Positions 7,736-16,098 of a stretch of DNA of 64,000 bases are shown here, piece by piece; position 1 is the stretch's first letter, and every line of letters begins with the position of its first letter. The DNA comes from Thalassobacillus devorans (GTDB lineage: Bacteria; Bacillota; Bacilli; Bacillales; Halobacillaceae), in contig NZ_FXEH01000004.1 in NCBI RefSeq assembly GCF_900176565.1, forward strand, positions 434,001 to 498,000, written 5' to 3'. A model generated the notes under the pieces. That model searched no databases. It saw only the letters and a program-made list of their open reading frames with translations, and was not told the DNA's origin. Made by a program: the position numbers and the translations under genes.

Positions 7736-9616
7736 ATGTTAATTGAGAGGATGCAATATGGTTTGGAGGAAAGTGACGTATTAGCGCTGTTTGATCTGAT
7801 TGATCAGAATATTTGTCTCATTAACTTAGAAACTAAAACGGTAACATGCAGTCGTTCGATGCAGAAGGAGATTTCTACGAAGGAAGAGATCCTTCTCGAT
7901 GACTGGCTGGACTTGTTCTATGTTTACGACCAATTCGGCATACAACATTCATTGAAGCATGTCACAAAGAAAGAGACCTTATACAGCAAAGCGCGCCTTC
8001 TCTTCAAGACACATCATCAATGGGTACGATGTGCGTTTAAACCACTATCCCATCGAAGAGTAGCTGTTGTTATCCAGCCTTTACATAAGGATGATAATAG
8101 CATTTCCCACCATATGCTTCTTGCTGAGTATAACCACAAGGCATCAAAAGTTAAAGAAAGCTCCGAGGCCCTGGCCGCAGTTCAAGAAAAACAAACACGA
8201 GTAACGGATAAGCCTCCTGAAATGAATTTTGCTGAATTGCATAACCAAATGAAAGCAATCACAGAAAATTTTCCACATGGTTTAGCACTGATTAATAAGC
8301 AGTGGCAATTGACTTATGCTAATCCGCAAATGGAACGGATGCTTGGTAAGAATCTGCAGTCCCATTATAAACATAAATTATGGCAATTATATCCGATCAG
8401 TGACTACTACCTTTTTTATCGCCATTACTATATGGCGTTAGAAATGGAACAGCCGGTTACATTTGATGCTTACATGAAAGAACGGAAGATGTATGCGAGA
8501 ATCACGATTTACCCGACAGATGATGGATTCACTATCTTTATCCAGGATGTGACAATCAGGAAGAAATATCTTCAGGCGTTGCAAGAATCCGAAAAGCGAT
8601 TTAGCTTGTTAGCTGATAATATCAAAGACGTCTTCTGGATTTGTGATGAATCATTCATGGAATTGATGTATGTCAGTCCACGCTTCAGTGACTTATTCGG
8701 TATTCCCTTAGAAAAAAGAAGAGATGACCCGCTATGCTGGTGGAAGCAGTTAACGGAAGAAGAAAATTATGACTATATACTTGAAGGATATCGAAAGATG
8801 CGGAGTGAAAACTGTCAGATAGAATACCCAATCACAACACCTGTCGGAGAAGTGAAATGGATACGGACCAGGGGATTTCCGGTCCAGGAAGGCAATCAAA
8901 AATACATTGTCGGTATCAGTGAGGATATTACCGAAATGAAAGAAAAGGAAGCTTTCATGCGCCAATCTGAACAGCTTTCAACGATTACCCAGATGTCAGC
9001 TGGTATTGCCCATGAAATCAAAAATCCATTAACCGCTTTGAAAGGATTCATGCAGCTTGGAGCAGCAAATCCAGAGTTGAGGGACTCTTATAATGATTTA
9101 TTATTAAGTGAGGTCAATCGCATTGAGTCAATTGTCAATGATTTCATGATGCTTGCAAAGCCGGCTTCATCCAAACAGTTAGAACCGGTCAATATTAAGC
9201 AAATGATAGATTATGTATTGGAACTCTACCAATCGTTGATTGCAGAGAAGGGCATTAAAATTCATACTTCAATCGATTGCGGTGAATATACGCTTGAGTC
9301 TGATCCCAACAGGTTCAAGCAGATATTGATAAATATCATTAAAAATGCCATAGAAGCTGTAGAACTTAAAGGTACAGTCTGTATTGATGTCTTTTGTGAC
9401 TATAGTGAGGCTAAAATAGTAGTTAAAGACAATGGTAAAGGATTATCGGAAGAAAGGCTAAAAAGACTTGGAGAACCTTTTTTCACAACAAAAAAAGATG
9501 GAACAGGCTTAGGAATTATGGTGACTAGAAAGATGGTAGACGATTTAGGCGGCACCATTAAATATAGCAGTGAAGAAGGAAAGGGTACGTATGTTACGAT
9601 AGCTTTTCCTATGTAA
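7736..9616 (+). CDS. Cytoplasmic PAS sensor histidine kinase (sporulation-kinase type)
   Basis: 626-residue kinase without membrane helices. Order: an N-terminal sensory region, a PAS domain around 175-275, a second PAS/PAC around 285-405, HisKA with the phospho-acceptor H426 in SAGIAHEIKNPLTALKGF, then HATPase_c with the N box (NIIKNAIEAV), G1 (DNGKGL) and G2 (GTGLGIMVTRKM). The H box closely resembles KinA/KinE-type kinases that feed the Spo0A phosphorelay. No response regulator gene is adjacent, as expected for those orphan kinases. TTG 7733 directly precedes ATG 7736; I prefer the ATG with AGAGGT nine bases ahead. The phosphorelay role is inference. Confidence 0.82.
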   Translation: MLIERMQYGLEESDVLALFDLIDQNICLINLETKTVTCSRSMQKEISTKEEILLDDWLDLFYVYDQFGIQHSLKHVTKKETLYSKARLLFKTHHQWVRCAFKPLSHRRVAVVIQPLHKDDNSISHHMLLAEYNHKASKVKESSEALAAVQEKQTRVTDKPPEMNFAELHNQMKAITENFPHGLALINKQWQLTYANPQMERMLGKNLQSHYKHKLWQLYPISDYYLFYRHYYMALEMEQPVTFDAYMKERKMYARITIYPTDDGFTIFIQDVTIRKKYLQALQESEKRFSLLADNIKDVFWICDESFMELMYVSPRFSDLFGIPLEKRRDDPLCWWKQLTEEENYDYILEGYRKMRSENCQIEYPITTPVGEVKWIRTRGFPVQEGNQKYIVGISEDITEMKEKEAFMRQSEQLSTITQMSAGIAHEIKNPLTALKGFMQLGAANPELRDSYNDLLLSEVNRIESIVNDFMMLAKPASSKQLEPVNIKQMIDYVLELYQSLIAEKGIKIHTSIDCGEYTLESDPNRFKQILINIIKNAIEAVELKGTVCIDVFCDYSEAKIVVKDNGKGLSEERLKRLGEPFFTTKKDGTGLGIMVTRKMVDDLGGTIKYSSEEGKGTYVTIAFPM

Positions 9617-9618
9617 GA

Positions 9619-9646
9619 AACAGACCTTTACAGGGTCTGTTTTTTT
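9619..9646 (+). terminator. Terminator after kinase gene
   Basis: AACAGACC (9619-9626) pairs with GGTCTGTT (9634-9641), followed by TTTTT. Confidence 0.88.
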
Positions 9647-9762
9647 CGACATATTTCCCGGGTAATAGCCCTCTTTAAAATTAAAAAATTTGTACAATTA
9701 TGAATGATGAAATTGCTTAAATCGCTTACATGAAAGTTTTTTTGTAGTTTTGTGCATAGCTG

Positions 9763-9791
9763 TTTACAAACATCGAAAGCCTCGTTATAAT
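9763..9791 (+). promoter_or_regulatory. Sigma-A promoter of yitT-like gene
   Basis: TTTACA (9763-9768), a 17-base spacer and TATAAT (9786-9791). A TGTCGAA (9800-9806) lies near the expected start of transcription. Confidence 0.75.
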
Positions 9792-9856
9792 CCCGATTGT
9801 GTCGAAATAAGAAACGTGATAAATAAACTATAAAATAAACACAAGGGGGCTTTCTG

Positions 9857-10705
9857 ATGATAAAAAAATTGTGGTCATTTACACTTATGAATATTGGTGC
9901 GTTTTTTGTGGCGGTGAATGTGCATTTTTTCTTGTCACCAAATGATCTGGCAACTGGTGGGGTCAGTGGGCTCTCGATTGTGATGAATAAAGTTTTTCCT
10001 GATTTATCACTTGGGCTTATTATGTTGATCTTGAATATATTGTTATTCATAGTTGGTATCATTTTTTTAGGGTTTCAATTTGGTGCAAAAACGATTTACG
10101 CAAGCTTAGCTCTTTCCTTTATGGTGTGGGGGCTGGAAGTGGTCTTCCCGATGGGGGCTCCGCTAAGTAATGATATTTTAATTCAGTTAATCATTGGTCA
10201 GATTATTGCTGCCACCGGGATGGCCATCGTATTCCATCAAGGTGCCTCAACAGGAGGAACGGACATATTGGCTATGATTATGAATAAGTATTTTTCCGTT
10301 GAAGTCGGGAAAGGTGTGCTGATGGCTGATATTGCTATTGCTGCTTCATCTGTTTTCCTATTTGGCCCGGCTATCGGAATGTACGCTTTCTTCGGGGTCA
10401 TTCTGAATGGTTTAGTCATTGACTATGCTCTTCAGCAATTAGACCATAAGAATGAAATTGTCATCATTAGCAGGGAAAGTGAGCAAGTCCGTGAATTTAT
10501 TGTTCGCCAGCTTGGGAAGGGGGCAACTATTCATACTGCCCGAGGTGCTTTTAACTATGAAGATAAAGAAGTTATAACTACAATCCTGGGTCGGAAGGAC
10601 TTCGCGCGCCTGAAAAAATATATCTCTTCCATCGATGAGCGCGCTTTTGTTACTGTGCATTCCATGAATGAAATATTAGGCGAGAACTTCAAACGTCTCG
10701 CTTAG
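9857..10705 (+). CDS. YitT-family membrane protein
   Basis: 282-residue protein of the YitT/DUF161-DUF2179 family. Five or six helices fill residues 1-205, with the conserved motifs SPNDLATGGVSGLS and HQGASTGGTDILA. A soluble C-terminal DUF2179 domain (about 215-275) follows, ending FVTVHSMNEILGENF. Function is unknown; paralogues are numerous in Bacilli. AAGGGGG precedes the ATG, a clear sigma-A promoter lies upstream and a strong terminator follows, so it is a single-gene unit. Confidence 0.88.
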   Translation: MIKKLWSFTLMNIGAFFVAVNVHFFLSPNDLATGGVSGLSIVMNKVFPDLSLGLIMLILNILLFIVGIIFLGFQFGAKTIYASLALSFMVWGLEVVFPMGAPLSNDILIQLIIGQIIAATGMAIVFHQGASTGGTDILAMIMNKYFSVEVGKGVLMADIAIAASSVFLFGPAIGMYAFFGVILNGLVIDYALQQLDHKNEIVIISRESEQVREFIVRQLGKGATIHTARGAFNYEDKEVITTILGRKDFARLKKYISSIDERAFVTVHSMNEILGENFKRLA

Positions 10706-10710
10706 TAGAT

Positions 10711-10747
10711 AAACCGGTTGAAACGAAAAGTTTCAACCGGTTTTTTT
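10711..10747 (+). terminator. Terminator after yitT-like gene
   Basis: A perfect 14-base stem (10711-10724 with 10730-10743) with loop GAAAA and a run of seven T. Confidence 0.92.
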
Positions 10748-10750
10748 AAG

Positions 10751-10813
10751 TAAAGCTCCCAATTGTTGAAAACTCAGTTTCAAGATAAGTTGTTTCCGTT
10801 ACGATAGTAACGG
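10751..10813 (+). repeat. Dispersed repeat B, copy 1
   Basis: Begins TAAAGCTCCC, contains ACTCAGTTTCAAGATA and ends with the hairpin CCGTTAC-GATA-GTAACGG. Copies in reverse orientation lie at 39441-39493 and 45917-45980; the shared core reads CTCAGTTTC, then AGATA, then CCGTTAC. Here it directly abuts repeat A. Confidence 0.8.
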
Positions 10814-10819
10814 TTTGGA

Positions 10820-10934
10820 GGTCCGGGAAATCACTCGCTTTCCATGGGCGTACGGTGAGCTTCCTCGGGCTTTAAAGCCCTGCGGGATCTCACCATGTAC
10901 TATCCTCCCATTGGAGTCTCGCAATTTCCCGGCC
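10820..10934 (+). repeat. Dispersed GC-rich repeat A, copy 1
   Basis: 115 bp bounded by an imperfect terminal inverted repeat (GGTCCGGGAAAT / ATTTCCCGGCC). The interior holds CTTCCTCGGGCTTT, GCCCTGCGGGATCTC and GGAGTCTCGCAATTTCC. A 114 bp relative lies at 22261-22374. Both are followed by GAAACTTC within about 40 bases. The size and inverted ends are MITE-like; no protein coded. Confidence 0.75.
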
Positions 10935-11084
10935 CTCATTGCGTTTATGAGAGAACGGAAACTTCGTTATGCAGTCCTTCAACCAAAGGGAGAGCTACTT
11001 GTAAAAACGTGCTTATAACCAGTTATTGTAGAAGACAGTCGCCTCTATAACAGGGGTTCTTTTCTCTCATCTTTCGGAAGGGGT

Positions 11085-11180
11085 GGTTGGGAAACTACGA
11101 AACTCCCTAGGGAGGAGGAGCAGGCAAGACCCCACAGAGAGTGAAACGAATGAGGAGGCTTGCCAGTTCCCCCGCAGGAA
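11085..11180 (-). repeat. Diverged copy of repeat A (reverse)
   Basis: Read on the minus strand it ends with GGGAGTTTCGTAGTTTCCC and holds CCCCGC/CCTCCTC-type blocks like repeat A. The distal inverted end is not recognisable, so it is a decayed or truncated copy. Confidence 0.5.
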
Positions 11181-11195
11181 AGAAATAAATGCGTA

Positions 11196-11294
11196 ATCGC
11201 CTTGGGAGACACGACACGCATAAGCAGAACAGCAAAAGGGAAGGGCTCTTTCTTCCCGTTGATGGACTGCTTATGTCGCGAGTGTCTAGGCGAT
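11196..11294. repeat. Long imperfect hairpin
   Basis: ATCGCC followed by AGACAC and GCATAAGCAG (11196-11226) pairs with CTGCTTATGT, GTGTCT and GGCGAT (11267-11294). A nested GGGAAG/CTTCCC hairpin lies in the loop. No T run follows, so it is not an ordinary terminator. Confidence 0.6.
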
Positions 11295-11427
11295 GGAGCT
11301 GGAAAGCGAATCCTTCCCCAACGCCCCAAAACTCTTACAATCATCTCGAAATCAAGTCTTCGACTTTTCGGTTGTTTTATTGGATAAGCGTCATGAATTA
11401 CAACAGTTCATTTTACTTTTGAAATAA

Positions 11428-11457
11428 TTACAACAATTATGAATTATTTGATATAAT
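11428..11457 (+). promoter_or_regulatory. Putative promoter of acyl-CoA synthetase gene
   Basis: An extended -10, TGATATAAT (TATAAT at 11452-11457), with a weak TTACAA (11428-11433) 18 bases ahead. The inverted repeat ATAATT-N5-AATTAT (11424-11440) overlaps the -35 and could be an operator. Confidence 0.5.
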
Positions 11458-11499
11458 ACGATTGAATGAAGCTACTAGATTTTTGGAAGGGGATATGAG

Positions 11500-13080
11500 A
11501 TGAATAGAGAATCATTAATTGCTCCAGAAACTTATAATGTAGTCAGTGAAATTGAGAAGTATGCAGGTGACCCTGATCGTAAAGCGCTGCAATGGGAAGA
11601 TGAACAGGGGAACCAGGAAGAAATTACATATGCGGAATTAATAACAAATGCCAACAAAATTGGTAACGCTTTCAAAGAAGGAGGGCTTCAAAAAGGCGAT
11701 AAGGTATTGATCATGATCCCGCGTCTGATTGAGGCCTACCAGGTATATGTAGGGGCTTTAAAAGCTGGTCTTGTTGTGATTCCAAGCTCTGAAATGTTAA
11801 GAACGAAAGACCTTCAATATCGTATTTCCCATGGCGAAGTAAGTGGGGTTGTAAGCTACCACCCATACACGGGGCAGTTTAAGGATATAAAAGAAATCGA
11901 TGCACTTAAAAAGTTTACAGTCGGTGGAGCGGTTGAAGGGTGGACTTTTCTTGACGAACTCCTCGACCAAAACAAGGTAGCTGCTGAATTGGAGATGGCA
12001 AATACTTCGCGAAATGATATGGCTTTCTTATCCTATACATCAGGGACTACCGGTAACCCAAAAGGTGTAGTGCATACACATGGATGGGGGTATGCCCATT
12101 TGAAAACAGCAGCCGAAAATTGGCTTAGTATACAGGAAGGGGATACTGTTTGGGCGACAGCTGGTCCAGGATGGCAGAAGTGGATTTGGAGCCCTTTTCT
12201 TTCTGTGTTAGGCTCTGGAGCTACTGGCCTGGTTTATCAAGGAAAGTTCGATCCAAAGACTTATCTGAGTATTTTGGAACGCTATACGGTTAATGTACTG
12301 TGCTGTACACCAACTGAATACCGCCTGATGGCAAAAGTCGATAATTTGGACGATTATCACCTCCCGGCGTTGCACAGTGCTGTTTCAGCCGGAGAGCCGC
12401 TGAACCGGGAAGTAATCGACACTTTCCAGAAGCATTTCAATGTCACCGTGCGTGATGGTTACGGACAAACAGAAAACACACTGTTAGTCGGGGTAATGAA
12501 GGACATGAATGTCAAGCCAGGATCAATGGGTAAACCGACTCCAGGAAATCGAGTAGAAATCATTGATGAACTGGGACAGCCAGTAGGAGTTGGCGATGTT
12601 GGAGATATTGCCGTACACTTGGAAACTCCAGCGCTCTTCAAAGAGTACTACAAAGATCCAGAACGCACGAAAATGTCTTATCGTGGTGACTATTATGTAA
12701 CAGGGGATCAGGCTTCCAAGGACGAAGATGGTTATTTCTGGTTTGAAGGAAGAAGTGATGACATCATCATCAGCTCTGGATATACAATTGGTCCTTTCGA
12801 AGTGGAAGACGCTTTAGTAAAACACCCTGCCGTTCAGGAATGTGCCGTAGTTGCAAGTCCAGATGAAGTCCGCGGTAATATTGTCAAAGCATATATCGTA
12901 TTGAAGGAAAATGTCAATGGTGATGAAACACTGGTCAAGGAACTACAGGACCATGTGAAGGAATTGACAGCACCTTATAAATACCCAAGAAAGATCGACT
13001 TCATTGGGGAATTGCCGAAAACCACTTCTGGTAAAATTCGCAGAGTCGAATTAAGACAAAGGGAGAAGCAGCAATCGTAA
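11500..13080 (+). CDS. Acyl-CoA synthetase (AMP-forming, MACS type)
   Basis: 526-residue ANL-superfamily enzyme that activates a carboxylic acid with ATP and joins it to CoA. The phosphate-binding loop SYTSGTTGNPKGVVHTH, the DGYGQTE motif, the YVTGDQ aspartate and the hinge GRSDDIIISSGYTIGP are intact, and so is the catalytic lysine in LPKTTSGKIRRVELR. The IGPFEVE form and the length fit medium-chain or acetyl-CoA-synthetase-like members (Bacillus YtcI/AcsA group). The acid used cannot be deduced. GGAAGGGG precedes the ATG, and the gene stands alone between a repeat block and a terminator. Confidence 0.85.
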   Translation: MNRESLIAPETYNVVSEIEKYAGDPDRKALQWEDEQGNQEEITYAELITNANKIGNAFKEGGLQKGDKVLIMIPRLIEAYQVYVGALKAGLVVIPSSEMLRTKDLQYRISHGEVSGVVSYHPYTGQFKDIKEIDALKKFTVGGAVEGWTFLDELLDQNKVAAELEMANTSRNDMAFLSYTSGTTGNPKGVVHTHGWGYAHLKTAAENWLSIQEGDTVWATAGPGWQKWIWSPFLSVLGSGATGLVYQGKFDPKTYLSILERYTVNVLCCTPTEYRLMAKVDNLDDYHLPALHSAVSAGEPLNREVIDTFQKHFNVTVRDGYGQTENTLLVGVMKDMNVKPGSMGKPTPGNRVEIIDELGQPVGVGDVGDIAVHLETPALFKEYYKDPERTKMSYRGDYYVTGDQASKDEDGYFWFEGRSDDIIISSGYTIGPFEVEDALVKHPAVQECAVVASPDEVRGNIVKAYIVLKENVNGDETLVKELQDHVKELTAPYKYPRKIDFIGELPKTTSGKIRRVELRQREKQQS

Positions 13081-13091
13081 GTAGAAAATAG

Positions 13092-13120
13092 CCAGGTGGC
13101 GAAAGGTGTCACCTGGTTTT
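13092..13120 (+). terminator. Terminator after acyl-CoA synthetase gene
   Basis: CCAGGTG pairs with CACCTGG, then TTTT. Confidence 0.8.
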
Positions 13121-13201
13121 CAGATTGAATTCATTCCACACCTTATTAGGAAGGTTTTGGTATGTTACACTTAGATTACTAACCTGTATAGGGGGAAGAA
13201 C

Positions 13202-13342
13202 GTGAATAAGGTCAAACGTGTCGCATTTATTATCCTTATAGGTATAGCTGTGGCTGTAATTCCGTTCCAAGTTCAAAGTCCGGAGATGGATCAACAGGAA
13301 AAATGGGAGAGCCTGGAGCTGGAACAGACAAAACCTGAATGA
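13202..13342 (+). CDS. Small secreted or membrane-anchored peptide (46 aa)
   Basis: Starts with GTG at 13202 behind a purine-rich site (AGGGGGAAGAAC). It encodes a basic start (VNKVKR), a hydrophobic stretch of about 17 residues and a polar acidic tail. It is followed at once by a strong terminator, which supports a real transcript. The shape fits a signal-anchored peptide. I do not recognise a family. Confidence 0.55.
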   Translation: MNKVKRVAFIILIGIAVAVIPFQVQSPEMDQQEKWESLELEQTKPE

Positions 13343-13355
13343 ACCGCAAACAATT

Positions 13356-13387
13356 AGCCTTTCTCTATTAGAGAAAGGCTTTCTTTT
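13356..13387 (+). terminator. Terminator after small peptide gene
   Basis: AGCCTTTCTC (13356-13365) pairs with GAGAAAGGCT (13371-13380), then TTCTTTT. Confidence 0.88.
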
Positions 13388-13475
13388 ACTATGTTAATAA
13401 GTATAAATATTTAGTTTTTTATCCAAATAGGACTTGGCGGTTAATCGACTGGATTTTGGGTTAAGGAGGAAGTAT

Positions 13476-13904
13476 ATGATAAGGGAAGCAATGTTAGAAG
13501 ATGCAGGGGAGTTAGCAAAGCTGGTAAATTTATTAGGATATCCGACCACTGTAAAGGAAATGTCCGCACGGTTTGCAAAAATCAAAATGAAGACGGACTA
13601 TCAGACTTATGTATACGAAGAATCTGGACAGCTGCTCGGAATGATTGGGATGATTCATAGCTTTCGTTATGAAAAGAATGAAAGCTATGTGAGGGTGGTT
13701 GCTGCTATTGTGGAGGAGGAACATCAGGGAAGAGGAATTGGGAAAGAACTATTCAAACGTGCAGAACAATGGGGGAAAGCGCGCGGAGCTGCTTCTATAA
13801 TCCTGAATAGCGGGAATCGACCTGAACGGCAAACGACCCATCATATATATGAAAAGTGGGGGTATAGGAAGAAATCAACCGGATTTTATAAGCCGATTTC
13901 CTGA
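13476..13904 (+). CDS. GNAT-family N-acetyltransferase
   Basis: 142-residue acetyl-CoA-dependent acyltransferase. The acetyl-CoA-binding motif A is clear (VRVVAAIVEEEHQGRGIGKELFKRAEQWG), followed by motif B ending HHIYEKWGYRKKSTGFYKP. AAGGAGGA sits seven bases before ATG 13476; an upstream in-frame start at 13434 has no ribosome site. Substrate unknown. It converges on the acetamidase-family gene across a shared terminator. Confidence 0.85.
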   Translation: MIREAMLEDAGELAKLVNLLGYPTTVKEMSARFAKIKMKTDYQTYVYEESGQLLGMIGMIHSFRYEKNESYVRVVAAIVEEEHQGRGIGKELFKRAEQWGKARGAASIILNSGNRPERQTTHHIYEKWGYRKKSTGFYKPIS

Positions 13905-13918
13905 ATATCATAACTTAA

Positions 13919-13956
13919 AGAACGCCAACTCTTTGTCAGGAGTTGGCGTTCTGTTT
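13919..13956. terminator. Bidirectional terminator GNAT / acetamidase
   Basis: A perfect 13-base stem AGAACGCCAACTC / GAGTTGGCGTTCT between converging genes. Confidence 0.85.
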
Positions 13957-14857
13957 AAAATAGTTGAATATCATAAGTTTCTAATATATGTTTCGGTACA
14001 AAAAATCTGGCCGTTACCAGTGGATCGACAACCTGACTTACTTGAACTTCTCCAGCAGCACTCATCAGCATGGTCAGGTGTGAAAGCGTGAGGTCTGTGT
14101 GCGGATGTAATAAATCCACCATTTGCTCTACTGCAGTAGCAACAGCATCATCAAGCGTTTCTTTTGATACAATTAAGGAGATGCCTTCATCGTTTGCGAC
14201 TAAAGGGAAAGATAGTGATTGTTTTTTTATAAGTTCAAAGGTGACCGTTGCTTCTCCAGGAACTTCTATACCTGATACACTGACTTCTCCATCCCCCATG
14301 GCAGCATGAAAATCTCCCAGAGCAAACAATGCGCCTTCCACGAAAACCGGAAAATATAGCTCTGCATCTTCTGTGATAACCTTTGTATCCATATTGCCGC
14401 CATGTGCGCCAGGAGTGCCACAGTTGACGGATTCATTTTCAGGTGCGACACCAATGACCCCAATCATTGGGTTTAATGGTAATGAAAGTTTTTCATCAAA
14501 AATTGCCTGGTTATCCTTGATTGGAATGATCTTGACATCAAAATCATCAAAACGGTGGCCTAAGACACCAAGGTCTTTTCCTGTCACCATTACTCCTCGT
14601 TCACCTATTTTCAACTGATCAATTTTCACCTTAAGAATATCTCCTGGTTCAGCACCTTCTACATATACTGGTCCCGTTGCCGGATTGATTTGATTCCAGT
14701 CAATCGCACTGATCTCCGTTGTTTCTGACTGGATTTGATTTTGAAAACAATCGTACGTTTCCATGGTAAGCGTCTCTCCGGGCTGGATTGTAATTGCAGG
14801 CGGGTTTTCTTTACTTAACGCATATACCGCAGATTGGCATGTAAGCTGTCGTGTCAC
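13955..14857 (-). CDS. Acetamidase/formamidase family protein
   Basis: 300-residue FmdA/AmdA-family hydrolase, expected to release ammonia from a small amide such as formamide or acetamide. The family features are visible: GPVYVEGAEPGDILKV in the N-terminal half, GTPGAHGGNMDTK in the middle and FALGDFHAAMGDGEVSVSGIEV (metal- and substrate-site region). I set the start at GTG 14857 because AAAGGAGGA ends six bases ahead; the longer reading from ATG 14908 has no ribosome site. No amide transporter is adjacent. Confidence 0.85.
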   Translation of the reverse strand: MTRQLTCQSAVYALSKENPPAITIQPGETLTMETYDCFQNQIQSETTEISAIDWNQINPATGPVYVEGAEPGDILKVKIDQLKIGERGVMVTGKDLGVLGHRFDDFDVKIIPIKDNQAIFDEKLSLPLNPMIGVIGVAPENESVNCGTPGAHGGNMDTKVITEDAELYFPVFVEGALFALGDFHAAMGDGEVSVSGIEVPGEATVTFELIKKQSLSFPLVANDEGISLIVSKETLDDAVATAVEQMVDLLHPHTDLTLSHLTMLMSAAGEVQVSQVVDPLVTARFFVPKHILETYDIQLF

Positions 14858-15012
14858 TAGGATTCCTCCTTTAGGGAAACTTGTATAATTAAGGGAATTT
14901 TCTGTCATCTATAATTTTAATCTTTTCAACTTGTAAAAGCAAAAGTAATACTATAATGTTTTAAGCGAATGATAAAATGTAAATGAACTTATTAGTCAAG
15001 GAGTGAACAAGC

Positions 15013-15267
15013 GTGAGCAGACGTTTCACCCATATATTCAATTCATTAGTAGGTATTATGCTTCTTACCGAAGGCGGAATCTATATATTCATGATGAATA
15101 AAGATGACACGTTCCATTTACGAAGCATCATTGTCACCCTCCTGCTTCTAATGGCATGGGGGATGTCGTACCGTAAGCAATTGTCGAATGAAAATTCTAC
15201 TGCCTGGCTTACCGTGACCCTGATCATTATGATCCCGATGATCCTGCCGTGGCTTTTTTTTATATAA
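15013..15267 (+). CDS. Small membrane protein (84 aa), unknown
   Basis: GTG start at 15013 behind AAGGAGTGA. Three hydrophobic helices (about 11-29, 37-53 and 63-83) with short charged loops. No family recognised. It converges on another small membrane protein gene 18 bases away with no clear terminator between. Confidence 0.6.
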   Translation: MSRRFTHIFNSLVGIMLLTEGGIYIFMMNKDDTFHLRSIIVTLLLLMAWGMSYRKQLSNENSTAWLTVTLIIMIPMILPWLFFI

Positions 15268-15285
15268 CAATAGGGGGAGGGAAAC

Positions 15286-15555
15286 TCAAAAAAAGAGGTA
15301 CCCTAATCCCCCAAAGACCACAGCACTTCCTAAGTAAAGGTGGCCGAAAAAACGATGTTTTATTTCTTCAGCGCTCAATTCTACAATTCCCGCAAATACT
15401 AAGAATAGCGCAGATATGATAAAGGTGGTCAACTCTACCGCATTCCACGTTTTAGTTTGAATAGAAATCAACAGCCATGTTTCGACAGGTATGGCTGTTA
15501 CTAAGGGAAAATATAAGGGATTGAACCAATCATCCCACTTCCGCCAATTCTTCAT
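15286..15555 (-). CDS. Small membrane protein (89 aa), unknown
   Basis: Starts at ATG 15555 behind AAAGGAGAAG. An amphipathic Trp-rich N-terminus (MKNWRKWDDWFNP) precedes three hydrophobic helices, the last ending GGLGYLFF. No family recognised. Confidence 0.6.
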   Translation of the reverse strand: MKNWRKWDDWFNPLYFPLVTAIPVETWLLISIQTKTWNAVELTTFIISALFLVFAGIVELSAEEIKHRFFGHLYLGSAVVFGGLGYLFF

Positions 15556-16098
15556 TTTATACTTCTCCTTTCTCCTGCAAAAGAAAGACTGCGAGCAGAC
15601 TTCCAGTTACTTTAAATCATAATCAACCCCTCTATTCCATCCGGTAATACGGGTTCCATTTCACATATTCGCTCATCACCGCTACCGTTTATTAAATATT
15701 CCTGCTTTTAAATCCCATATCATAACCTCCCACCTTAATGAGGTGATTAATAAATGGGAGGGAATAGAGCAAACTTAATAGCAAAGCTGTTGAAGATAAT
15801 AACCAGGATTCTCTTAGGAAGATCGAACCTTACGAGTAATTAGACCTCCGATTTACAATTTGGAGATTCTTTTTAATTCGACAAAATAGTATAAAATTCG
15901 ACATAGCCTCTTTCTAGCTTGAGATATTTTACTGTCACACTGCGAAAAGGGATTATAGCCGGTTTGTTGCTTCATAAAGGTTTTGATACAGTAATTAACT
16001 GGTGTAAGGAAAACATCTTATATACTTGTTCTCTACTTAAAATCACTTCAAATCATTGTTGTAGTAATCATAACAAAATAAGAAAGGCAGGTAGTGAA
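15556..16098. other. Intergenic region before BCCT gene
   Basis: About 540 bases without a credible gene; the open frame reaching upstream of the BCCT start has no ribosome site and its product is unlike the family. The region holds a CCTCCCA/TGGGAGG inverted pair near 15730-15765 and two Spo0A-box-like TTCGACA sites 20 bases apart (15877 and 15897). Confidence 0.5.

Larger units (their letters stand above)
10748..11499. other. Gene-free repeat-rich block
   Basis: About 750 bases with no believable gene. It is packed with repeats: a ~60 bp element (10751-10813), a 115 bp GC-rich element with terminal inverted repeats (10820-10934), a diverged copy in reverse orientation (about 11085-11180) and a long imperfect hairpin (11196-11294). 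Short open frames across it are by-products of the GC-rich repeats. The promoter of the acyl-CoA synthetase gene lies at the right edge. Confidence 0.7.

Noticed and set aside
11045-11422. Several overlapping open frames on both strands in the 11 kb gap
   Set aside because: They follow GC-rich repeat and hairpin sequence, lack ribosome sites and resemble no protein.
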